This document shows positions 8,884-16,072 of a stretch of 40,686 nt of DNA, in pieces; the first letter of the stretch is position 1; each line of letters opens with the position of its first letter. The position numbers were made by a program, and so were the translations under genes. Source of the stretch: an uncultured Clostridia bacterium (GTDB taxonomy: Bacteria > Bacillota > Clostridia > Oscillospirales > Ruminococcaceae); assembly GCA_947624575.1 (NCBI GenBank), contig CANQKY010000008.1, positions 1 through 40,686 of the forward strand, in the 5' to 3' direction. Below the pieces are notes generated by a model. The model had not been told where the DNA came from. It was given only the letters and a program-made list of their open reading frames with translations, and made no database searches.

Positions 8884-10856
8884 TATTCTTCGCCTTTCAG
8901 CTTTTTGATTTTATCCCGCAGATATGCCGCCTGCTCAAACTCCAATAGCTTGGCGGCGTACCGCATCTCACGCTCCAGCTTTTTGATCAGCGCCTCCCGC
9001 TCGTTTTTGGTCAGGCGTTTGCCGTTCTTTCCCCGTGCGTCGGAGGACGGCGCAGAAATTTCCAGTATCTCCCGCACATCTTTTTGGATCGTTTTCGGTG
9101 TGATCCCATGCTCCTCATTGTACGCCTGCTGGATCGAACGGCGGCGCAATGTTTCGCTGATTGCGTTCTCCATCGCCGGTGTAACGGTATCGGCATAGAG
9201 GATCACCTTTCCCTCGGCGTTTCGCGCCGCACGGCCAATCGTCTGCACCAGTGAAGTCTCGCTTCGCAAAAAGCCGGTCTTATCCGCATCGAGAATGCAG
9301 ACAAGGGACACCTCGGGCAGGTCCAGCCCCTCCCGCAGCAGGTTGATCCCGACCAGCACATCAAACTCGCCCAGCCGCAGATCGCGAATGATCTCCATTC
9401 GCTCCATGGTGTCCACATCATGGTGCATATACCGCACCTTGACCCCCATTCCCTCCAAAAAGGAGGTGAGGTCCTCCGCCATCTTTTTTGTGAGCGTAGT
9501 GATCAGCACCCGCTCGTTTTTCGCCGTCCGCAGATGGATTTCGGAGAGGATATCCTCAATCTGACCCTCGGTCGGCTTGACGATCACCTCGGGATCAAGC
9601 AGTCCGGTCGGACGGATCACCTGTTCCACCAGGCGGGTGCTGTGCTCCCGCTCAAACGGACCGGGCGTGGCGCTGACATAGATCACCTGCCCCAGCTTGC
9701 TGTAAAACTCATCAAAATCAAGAGGGCGGTTGTCATAGGCGGACGGAAGCCGAAAGCCGTAATCGACCAGCGTTTCCTTTCGGGCGCGGTCCCCGAAATA
9801 CATACCCCGCACCTGCGGAATGGTGACATGGGATTCGTCCACAATCAAAAGAAAGTCCTTTGGGAAGTGATCCAGCAGTGTAAACGGCATACTGCCCGCC
9901 GGTCTGCCGGACAGCACACGGGAGTAGTTTTCGATCCCCTTGCAGAAACCGATCTCGGTGAGCATTTCAATATCGTAGAGCGTCCGCTGGGAGATACGTT
10001 GTGCTTCCAGGAGCATACCCTTGCTTTCAAAATAGCGAATCCGTTCCTGCAATTCGTCCTCAATGTCACGGATCGCCTTTTGGAGCTTATCGGGCGGCAC
10101 GATATAATGGGAAGCGGGATAGATCGCCGCATGGGAAAGCGTTGCCTTCACCTCGCCGGTCAGGGTGTTCACCTCGCTGATCCGGTCGATCTCGTCCCCG
10201 AAGAACTCTACCCGAATGGCGGTATCGCCCGAATAGGCGGGAAAAATTTCCACCACATCGCCCCGCACCCGAAATTTATTTCGAACAAAATTGATGTCGT
10301 TTCGCTCATACTGAATCTCCACCAGCTTTTTGATCAGTTCCTCCCGCGATTTTTCCATGCCGGTGCGGAGACTGATGACCATATTCCGGTAATCGAGCGG
10401 ACTGCCAAGCGAATAGATGCAGGACACGCTGCTGACGATGACGACATCTCGCCGCTCCGCCAATGCCGAGGTAGCGGAGTGACGGAGCTTGTCGATCTCG
10501 TCGTTGATGGCGGAATCCTTTTCAATATAAGTATCGGTATTGGGGATATACGCTTCCGGCTGATAGTAATCGTAGTAGGAGACGAAGTATTCCACCGCAT
10601 TATGCGGAAAAAACTCCTTCAGCTCACTGCAAAGCTGTGCGGCGAGCGTTTTATTATGCGCCAGCACCAGCGTGGGACGGTTGACCGCGGCGATCACATT
10701 CGCCATGGTAAAGGTCTTGCCGGAGCCGGTCACCCCCATCAGGGTCTGCTCCTTATCGCCCCGTTTGATCCCCTCGACCAGCTTTGCAATCGCCTGCGGC
10801 TGATCGCCGGTCGGCTGATAGGGCGCTTGGAGGTCAAAGCTGTTTTTCTCGCTCAA
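8883..10856 (-). CDS. uvrB: Excinuclease ABC subunit B
   Basis: This 657-aa helicase-like subunit verifies lesions and recruits UvrC. Walker A is GVTGSGKT (about residues 40-47); the DNA-wedge beta-hairpin is [12 protein letters not shown] (about 91-102); helicase motifs [12 protein letters not shown] and QTIGRAARN follow; and a C-terminal UVR domain ([28 protein letters not shown]) binds UvrA/UvrC. It starts with TTG at 10856 behind GGTGGTGAG. A promoter with a LexA operator lies just upstream. It leads the uvrB-uvrA-tag operon. Confidence 0.98.
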   Translation of the reverse strand: MSEKNSFDLQAPYQPTGDQPQAIAKLVEGIKRGDKEQTLMGVTGSGKTFTMANVIAAVNRPTLVLAHNKTLAAQLCSELKEFFPHNAVEYFVSYYDYYQPEAYIPNTDTYIEKDSAINDEIDKLRHSATSALAERRDVVIVSSVSCIYSLGSPLDYRNMVISLRTGMEKSREELIKKLVEIQYERNDINFVRNKFRVRGDVVEIFPAYSGDTAIRVEFFGDEIDRISEVNTLTGEVKATLSHAAIYPASHYIVPPDKLQKAIRDIEDELQERIRYFESKGMLLEAQRISQRTLYDIEMLTEIGFCKGIENYSRVLSGRPAGSMPFTLLDHFPKDFLLIVDESHVTIPQVRGMYFGDRARKETLVDYGFRLPSAYDNRPLDFDEFYSKLGQVIYVSATPGPFEREHSTRLVEQVIRPTGLLDPEVIVKPTEGQIEDILSEIHLRTAKNERVLITTLTKKMAEDLTSFLEGMGVKVRYMHHDVDTMERMEIIRDLRLGEFDVLVGINLLREGLDLPEVSLVCILDADKTGFLRSETSLVQTIGRAARNAEGKVILYADTVTPAMENAISETLRRRSIQQAYNEEHGITPKTIQKDVREILEISAPSSDARGKNGKRLTKNEREALIKKLEREMRYAAKLLEFEQAAYLRDKIKKLKGEE

Positions 10857-10875
10857 TCTTGCTCACCACCGAAAA

Positions 10876-10922
10876 GAACAAATGTTCATATTTATTTTAT
10901 CATGTTTCTTTCGTGTTGTCAA
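10876..10922 (-). promoter_or_regulatory. SOS promoter of uvrB-uvrA-tag with LexA box
   Basis: On the minus strand TTGACA (10917-10922), a 17-bp spacer and TAAAAT (10894-10899) form a good sigma-A promoter. A perfect Gram-positive LexA/DinR operator, GAAC-AAAT-GTTC, covers 10876-10887 at about +1 to +12. The -35 lies inside the 3' end of the upstream DUF2500-like gene. Confidence 0.9.
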
Positions 10923-11247
10923 CCTGAAAGGAGGTAACGGCGCCGTCCGATTCCTCCAGTATGCCGCTCTCCCCCTCCTGCCAGAGAGAAAACTGCTCGG
11001 CGGTGACCCGCAGCTCTCGCCGGTCGCCGTTTTCGAGCAAGAATGCCGCATAATAGGCGATCCGGCTATCCCCTTGAGAGGGCAGCACGGCTGCCGCCTC
11101 GGTGCGGCGAGCGACCAGTGTGGCGCGAACGGGCGGTCTTGGTGTGGCGGCTTTTTTCCGATAAGCGCGCTCCATGACAATCAGCACCAGAAAAATCAGT
11201 GCCAGCACCAGAAAAGTATATCCGGCAAAAACAAGGATATCCCGCAT
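10900..11247 (-). CDS. DUF2500-like single-pass membrane protein
   Basis: This 115-aa protein has one N-terminal membrane helix (about residues 4-28, rich in L, I, V and F) followed by a small cytoplasmic or external beta domain with VRATLVARRTEA, YYAAFLLENGDRRELRV and LWQEGESGILE, the pattern of DUF2500 (YhhM-like) proteins. Function is unknown. The start at 11247 is chosen because AGGAGG stands 8 bases upstream; a GTG three codons earlier would overlap the ribosome site. It is on the same strand as uvrB, but uvrB has its own promoter in the end of this gene, so it need not be part of the SOS response. Confidence 0.75.
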   Translation of the reverse strand: MRDILVFAGYTFLVLALIFLVLIVMERAYRKKAATPRPPVRATLVARRTEAAAVLPSQGDSRIAYYAAFLLENGDRRELRVTAEQFSLWQEGESGILEESDGAVTSFQVDNTKET

Positions 11248-11289
11248 GGCTCTCACCTCCTTATCAGTTTACCACATTTTTGCGCCACG

Positions 11290-11331
11290 GACAAGTGACT
11301 GCTTGTCAAGAAGCAAAAAGTCTGGTATGAT
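11290..11331 (+). promoter_or_regulatory. Predicted pyrB promoter with inverted repeat over the -35
   Basis: TTGTCA (11303-11308), a 17-bp spacer and TATGAT (11326-11331) form a promoter with a leader of about 30 bases. The inverted repeat GACAAG-N6-CTTGTC (11290-11307) overlaps the -35 and could be an operator. The leader is too short for a PyrR-type attenuator. Confidence 0.6.
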
Positions 11332-11366
11332 AGGAATAAGGGAAAAACGGAAGGAAGTGCAGCTTT

Positions 11367-12434
11367 ATGTCGATCCGACATCTTATTGCTTTTCACGATC
11401 TTTCGATGCCGGAGTGGGAGGAGATCATCGACCTCGCGCTTCAAATCGAGGAAAAACCGGAGGATTTTTACGGCTGCTGTGAAAACAAGATCCTCGCCAC
11501 CCTCTTTTACGAGCCTTCGACCCGCACCCAGATGTCCTTCCAAACCGCCATGCTGCGGCTGGGCGGCAGAATCATCGGTTTCGACAACCCCAGCAACAGC
11601 TCGGTTGCCAAGGGGGAAAACCTCAAGGACACCATTCAGGTGGTCAGCGGCTATGCGGACATCATGGCAATGCGAAATCCGGTAGAGGGCTCCGCAAAGG
11701 CTGCCACACTCTTTTCGGGCTGTCCCGTTATCAACGCGGGGGACGGCGGACATCTTCACCCCACCCAGACGCTAACCGATCTGGTCACCCTCAAAAAGGA
11801 GGTCGGCACGCTGGACGGACTGACCGTCGGGCTGTGCGGCGATCTCAAATATGGGCGAACGGTCCACTCCCTGATTCAGGCGATGACCCATTTCCACACA
11901 AAGTTTATCCTGATCTCCACGCGGGAGCTCGCACTCCCCTCCTACTTAAAGGACACGATCCGCTCGGCAGGTTGTCGGTATGAGGAAATTTTCTCGCTGG
12001 AGGAAGCGATCGACAAGCTCGATGTGCTTTATATGACCCGTATCCAGCGGGAACGGTTCCCCTCGGAGGCGGAATACGAACGGCAAAAAAGCACCTATGT
12101 GCTGGATCGTAAAAAGCTTGCTCGGGCAAAAAGCAGCCTGAAGATTCTCCACCCGCTTCCCCGCGTGGACGAGGTTTTGGTGGAGGTGGACAGCGATCCC
12201 CGCGCCCTCTATTTTAAGCAGGCGATCTACGGCGTGTATGCCAGAATGTCGCTGATTCTTTTCCTGCTTCGTCAAACGGGCAGATACCGTCCCTTTGACG
12301 GAAAGGAGATCCCGCATGAGCGGTGCGGCAATCCCAACTGCGTCACAAATACAGAGGGGTATCTTCCCCACTACTTTTGCAATCACGGCGATATGCTGAC
12401 CTGTGAATACTGTGATGAGCGAAAACTGATATAA
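11367..12434 (+). CDS. pyrB: Aspartate carbamoyltransferase with C-terminal PyrI-like zinc motif
   Basis: This 355-aa enzyme joins carbamoyl phosphate and aspartate, the first committed step of pyrimidine synthesis. The ATCase active-site set is complete: YEPSTRT (the usual following Arg is Gln: STRTQMSF), the 80s loop SSVAKGENLKDT, AMRNP, HPTQTLTD, YGRTVHS, TRIQRERF and LHPLPRVDEV. After the usual catalytic-chain end the protein adds about 45 residues with C-x4-C-x20-C-x2-C (CGNPNC ... CEYC), closely like the zinc subdomain of the regulatory chain PyrI (CPNSNC ... CKYC in E. coli). No pyrI or other pyr gene is adjacent. A fused zinc module that substitutes for PyrI contacts is inferred. Start at 11367 follows AAGGAAG. 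Confidence 0.9.
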   Translation: MSIRHLIAFHDLSMPEWEEIIDLALQIEEKPEDFYGCCENKILATLFYEPSTRTQMSFQTAMLRLGGRIIGFDNPSNSSVAKGENLKDTIQVVSGYADIMAMRNPVEGSAKAATLFSGCPVINAGDGGHLHPTQTLTDLVTLKKEVGTLDGLTVGLCGDLKYGRTVHSLIQAMTHFHTKFILISTRELALPSYLKDTIRSAGCRYEEIFSLEEAIDKLDVLYMTRIQRERFPSEAEYERQKSTYVLDRKKLARAKSSLKILHPLPRVDEVLVEVDSDPRALYFKQAIYGVYARMSLILFLLRQTGRYRPFDGKEIPHERCGNPNCVTNTEGYLPHYFCNHGDMLTCEYCDERKLI

Positions 12435-12437
12435 CTT

Positions 12438-12475
12438 AAACGGTCTGCGGCTGCAAGGGCGGCAGACCGTTTTTA
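12438..12475 (+). terminator. Intrinsic terminator after pyrB
   Basis: AAACGGTCTGC (12438-12448) pairs with GCAGACCGTTT (12462-12472) and is followed by a T run. The hairpin ends only about 8 bases before the pcrA ribosome site, so pcrA translation signals begin where this terminator ends. Confidence 0.8.
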
Positions 12476-12492
12476 TGGACAGGAGCATGACA

Positions 12493-14844
12493 ATGGAGAT
12501 ACAAAGCTTACGAAAGCAAATCTTAGAGCAAAAATTCGGACGGCTGAACGAGCAGCAGCGGCAGGCGGTGTTTACGGCAAACGGACCGGTTCTGATTTTA
12601 GCAGGCGCGGGAAGCGGTAAGACCACCGTGCTGGTACAACGGGTCGCCTATCTGATCCGATACGGGAACGCCTATTTTTCCGATCACATTCCCGATTATA
12701 CCGAAGATGAACTCTCACTGCTTACTAAGGCAGCAAAAGGACAGCCCTGCGATGAGGGCGAGGTAGATCGGCTGCTGGCAGACCGTCCGGTATTCCCGTG
12801 GCATATTCTGGCGATCACCTTTACCAACAAAGCCGCCAACGAGATGAAGGACCGGCTGGAGCAGATACTGGGACCGGACGCCGCAAATGAAGTGACGGCA
12901 GGCACCTTTCACTCCTGCTGTGTGCGGATATTGCGGTGTGAGATCGAACTGCTGGGCTACAAAAGCAATTTTACTATTTACGATACCGATGATTCGGTGC
13001 GGGTGATGAAGCAGTGTATGCGGGATCAGAATATTGACGACAAGCTGTTCCCGCCGAAATCGGTTTTAACTTCGATCAGCCATGCCAAAGACAGCATGAT
13101 CAGCCCGCAGGCATATAAAAATGAAACCGGCGACGACTATCGAAAAAGTGTGATTGCAATATTATATAATGCCTATCAAAAGCGGCTGATGCAGGCAAAC
13201 GCGGTGGATTTTGACGATTTGATCCGGCTGACGGTGGAGCTGTTCACCAAATTTCCGGATCGGCTCGCCTATTATCAAAACCGGTATCGCTATCTGCTGG
13301 TAGACGAATATCAGGACACCAACCACGCCCAATACCGGCTGGTCAGCCTGCTTGCCGCCGAGCGGAAAAATATTTGCGTGGTCGGTGACGATGACCAGAG
13401 CATCTATCGCTTTCGGGGCGCCACCATCGAGAATATTCTGAGCTTTGAGGAGCAGTTTGCCGGTGCAAAGGTGATCCGTTTAGAGCAGAACTACCGCTCC
13501 ACCCAACCGATTTTGGACGCCGCCAATCGGGTGATCGCCAACAACCTCGGACGGAAGGGCAAGGAGCTTTGGACGGATCGGAAAAAAGGTGACAAAATCT
13601 ACTGCTATCGCGGCAAAAGTGAGCGGGACGAGGCGGACTTTATCGCGGAAACGGTGCTGAAAGATGTGGCAGCGGGCGGGAAATTCGGCGATCATGCCGT
13701 TCTCTACCGCATGAACGCACAATCCCAGAGCATTGAACAGCGGTTTCTCCGCTCCGGTATTCCCTACCGCGTGTTCGGCGGCACGAAGTTCTTTGACCGG
13801 AAAGAGATTCGGGACATCATCTCCTATCTCACCGTTCTGCAAAATCCGAGCGATGCGGTGAGACTGACCCGTATCATCAATGAGCCGAAGCGGGGAATCG
13901 GAGACACCACGGTGCAAAAAGCCGTTTCCATCGCTTCGGGAACAGAGCAATCGGTATACGAGGTGCTGCAAAGTGCTGACGCTTACCCCACGCTGGAAAG
14001 ATCGGCAGGAAAGCTGAAAGCCTTTACAGATTTGATCGAGCGGCTGAGAGTGCAGGTGGGAAATCTGACCCTCGACAAGCTGCTGGACGAAGTGATGCGG
14101 GAAAGCGGCTATGAGAAAATGCTGCTGGCACAGGGCGAGGAAGGCGCGATGCGGCTGGAGAATATTGCCGAGCTGAAATCCGCCCTGCTCAAATACGGCG
14201 AAGAAAACGATCCTACCGATCTTGCCGGATATTTGGAGGAGGTCGCGCTCTACACCGATCTTGACACCATGAATCAGGCGGAGGACTGCGTGGTTTTGAT
14301 GACTCTCCACTCCGCCAAGGGACTGGAGTTCCCGATCGTCTTTATTGCGGGCATGGAGGAAAATATCTTCCCTTCCTCCCGCAACCTTAAAAACGCCGCG
14401 GAATTGGAAGAAGAACGGCGGCTTGCCTATGTCGGCATTACACGCGCCAAGCAGAAGCTGTATCTCCTTTCCGCCGCCGAGAGAATGCTCTACGGCTCGG
14501 TCAGCCGAAACCCCGTTTCGCGATTTGTGGAGGAAATACCGATCGAGCTGCGCGATATGGAGGACGCCGCCTTTTCCCTGCGGACGCACCAAAAACCGAT
14601 GCGCACCTTTCCGCCCCGCAGAGGAACTGCTTCCGGCAGGACGGTCGGCATGGCAGCGAAGTCGGCAGAACAGACCGAAAGCCTTTCTTATACCATCGGA
14701 GATCGGGTGGTACACCGCGCATTCGGCGTCGGAACGGTTTTAAGCATGACCAAAATGGGAAACGACACGCTGGTGGAAATCGACTTTGACGGGATCGGAA
14801 AAAAGAAGATCATGGCAAACTTCGCCCGTCTCCAAAAAGAATAG
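12493..14844 (+). CDS. pcrA: UvrD/PcrA-type 3'-5' DNA helicase
   Basis: This 783-aa superfamily 1A helicase acts in repair and in clearing replication and transcription conflicts. Visible motifs: Q motif LNEQQRQAV, Walker A LAGAGSGKT (motif I), Ia ITFTNKAANEMKDRL, II LLVDEYQDTN, III VGDDDQSIYRFRGA, IV LEQNYRS, V VVLMTLHSAKGLEFP and VI RRLAYVGITRAK. A C-terminal Tudor-like segment (GDRVVHRAFGVGTVLSM) is the PcrA RNA-polymerase-binding module. The start at 12493 is preferred: AGGAG at 12481-12485 gives 7-base spacing; ATGs at 12475 and 12487 are in frame but badly placed. No private promoter is seen; it may depend on readthrough from pyrB or a promoter inside it. Confidence 0.95.
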   Translation: MEIQSLRKQILEQKFGRLNEQQRQAVFTANGPVLILAGAGSGKTTVLVQRVAYLIRYGNAYFSDHIPDYTEDELSLLTKAAKGQPCDEGEVDRLLADRPVFPWHILAITFTNKAANEMKDRLEQILGPDAANEVTAGTFHSCCVRILRCEIELLGYKSNFTIYDTDDSVRVMKQCMRDQNIDDKLFPPKSVLTSISHAKDSMISPQAYKNETGDDYRKSVIAILYNAYQKRLMQANAVDFDDLIRLTVELFTKFPDRLAYYQNRYRYLLVDEYQDTNHAQYRLVSLLAAERKNICVVGDDDQSIYRFRGATIENILSFEEQFAGAKVIRLEQNYRSTQPILDAANRVIANNLGRKGKELWTDRKKGDKIYCYRGKSERDEADFIAETVLKDVAAGGKFGDHAVLYRMNAQSQSIEQRFLRSGIPYRVFGGTKFFDRKEIRDIISYLTVLQNPSDAVRLTRIINEPKRGIGDTTVQKAVSIASGTEQSVYEVLQSADAYPTLERSAGKLKAFTDLIERLRVQVGNLTLDKLLDEVMRESGYEKMLLAQGEEGAMRLENIAELKSALLKYGEENDPTDLAGYLEEVALYTDLDTMNQAEDCVVLMTLHSAKGLEFPIVFIAGMEENIFPSSRNLKNAAELEEERRLAYVGITRAKQKLYLLSAAERMLYGSVSRNPVSRFVEEIPIELRDMEDAAFSLRTHQKPMRTFPPRRGTASGRTVGMAAKSAEQTESLSYTIGDRVVHRAFGVGTVLSMTKMGNDTLVEIDFDGIGKKKIMANFARLQKE

Positions 14845-14852
14845 TTTTCCGG

Positions 14853-14880
14853 CACCTTTTTGTCATCGCCGCCATAGAAT
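14853..14880 (+). promoter_or_regulatory. Possible sporulation sigma (SigK/SigE-like) promoter
   Basis: CACC (14853-14856), a 16-bp spacer and CATAGAAT (14873-14880) resemble the mother-cell sigma pattern (AC-rich -35, CATAnnnT -10). No sigma-A promoter fits here. The match is short and could be chance. Confidence 0.35.
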
Positions 14881-14928
14881 GTAGGGAAAGCGATATGCTT
14901 TTACTACTCTTAATCAGGAGGACTTTCT

Positions 14929-15756
14929 ATGGCAGCAGATAACTCATTTGCCCCACTCGGCGGCGGAAGCGGCTCCAACTGCTTCAAAGAGGCTGTCTGC
15001 ATCGACACCGGGCGGATCTACGACTCATGCAGCGACAAGGACTGTTTGGAAGATCTGCGGGTAACCTTTACCGATGCGGGACAGCAGATCATTGATCAGG
15101 CGATCAGTGTAAAAAGCCGGCACATCACCGTATTGAATGTATTTATGGACGTAGAGCCGGTTCCGTTCAACACAGGCTTTTATTCGGTGGATATGACCTT
15201 CTTCTTCCGAGTAGAGCTGGAAGCGTACTTATCTCCGATGTGCAGCCCGACCCCTGTTTGCGGGCTTGCCACCTTCAGCAAAAAGGTGATCCTCTACGGC
15301 AGTGAGGGAAGCGTGAAAACCTTTTCCTCAGTCATGTGGGGTATGCCCGACGAGAGTGGCGGTAACTTCCCCGCCAATCTCCCGCTTGCGCGGGTGCAGG
15401 TGGTGGATCCGATCTGTCTCGCCTGCCGGCTGTGCGAATATTCGCCCTGCTGCGGGGAACCGATCGTCAATATCCCCGACCGGATCGCGGCAGCCTTTGA
15501 AGGCAATTTTGCGGCAAACAACGACAACCGAAGCAATGTGGTTTTGATCACCATCGGCTTGTTCTCGATTGTCCAGCTGGAGCGCGAGGTACAGATGATG
15601 GTGCCGATCTACGATTTCAGTATTCCGGATAAGGAATGCACCACCACGACCGACGATCCCTGCGAGCTGTTCAAGCAGATCAAGTTTCCGGTCAACGAGT
15701 TTTTCCCGCCCCGACTTGATCCCGACGCCTGCGACGAAACGCCGCCGACCGTATAA
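14929..15756 (+). CDS. Cysteine-rich protein of unknown function, possible spore-surface protein
   Basis: This 275-aa protein has no signal peptide or membrane helix and contains 14 cysteines in clusters: SNCFKEAVC and DSCSDKDC near the N-terminus, MCSPTPVC in the middle and CLACRLCEYSPCC at about residues 163-176, with three more in the tail. I do not recognise a named family. The spacing is irregular for a ferredoxin, and the protein otherwise looks like beta-rich structural sequence. Cysteine richness, single-gene layout and an upstream CATAGAAT element together suggest a coat or exosporium-type protein made in the mother cell, but this is inference. AGGAGG precedes the start; hairpins follow. 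Confidence 0.75.
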   Translation: MAADNSFAPLGGGSGSNCFKEAVCIDTGRIYDSCSDKDCLEDLRVTFTDAGQQIIDQAISVKSRHITVLNVFMDVEPVPFNTGFYSVDMTFFFRVELEAYLSPMCSPTPVCGLATFSKKVILYGSEGSVKTFSSVMWGMPDESGGNFPANLPLARVQVVDPICLACRLCEYSPCCGEPIVNIPDRIAAAFEGNFAANNDNRSNVVLITIGLFSIVQLEREVQMMVPIYDFSIPDKECTTTTDDPCELFKQIKFPVNEFFPPRLDPDACDETPPTV

Positions 15757-15765
15757 GAAGCAAAA

Positions 15766-15794
15766 AAATCCCGCCCCCAAAAGGGACGGGATTT
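15766..15794 (+). terminator. Hairpin after the cysteine-rich gene
   Basis: AAATCCCGCCCC (15766-15777) and GGGACGGGATTT (15783-15794) form a 12-bp stem with one mismatch and a 5-base loop. It lies 10 bases after the stop codon. The downstream T run is weak. The sequence is nearly identical to the hairpin at 16027-16068. Confidence 0.6.
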
Positions 15795-15795
15795 G

Positions 15796-15989
15796 AGCGT
15801 GGCGATACCATCGCCACGCTTCGAGGGACAAACACAATCGCTTCACTCGCTAAAGCTCGCCTTGCTCTTTGTTTTTCCCCCGATTCCCCCTTTTCGTCGA
15901 AAACCGGCTTGGCTTGCGCCAATTCTGACACCGCCTGCACCGGTTTTCTCTCAAGGTGTCACTGCGGCGGTACATGCCGCCTCCGTGAC
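15796..15989. repeat. Cluster of inverted repeats between two matching hairpins
   Basis: Between the two matching hairpins lie three further inverted repeats: AGCGTGGCGAT-ACC-ATCGCCACGCT (15796-15820, 11-bp perfect stem), GAAAACCGG (15899-15907) with CCGGTTTTC (15940-15948), and GTCAC...GTGAC (15958-15989) enclosing GGCGG-TACATG-CCGCC. No credible gene is present. It may be a small non-autonomous repeat element, a structured RNA or both. Confidence 0.5.
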
Positions 15990-16026
15990 GGATTATAAAT
16001 TTTTCCGTTTCTGATTGCTTTTTCGA

Positions 16027-16068
16027 CAGACTAAAATCCCGTCCCAAAAGGGACGGGATTTTAGTCTG
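16027..16068. terminator. 19-bp perfect palindromic terminator after hydA
   Basis: CAGACTAAAATCCCGTCCC (16027-16045), loop AAAA, then its exact complement (16050-16068). CTTTTT follows on the plus strand. It lies 4 bases beyond the hydA stop and can end transcription from both sides. Confidence 0.8.
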
Positions 16069-16072
16069 CTTT

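Noticed and set aside
9420-10937. A 505-codon plus-strand frame opposite uvrB
   Set aside because: Antisense to a complete uvrB and across its promoter and LexA box; no domain signature.
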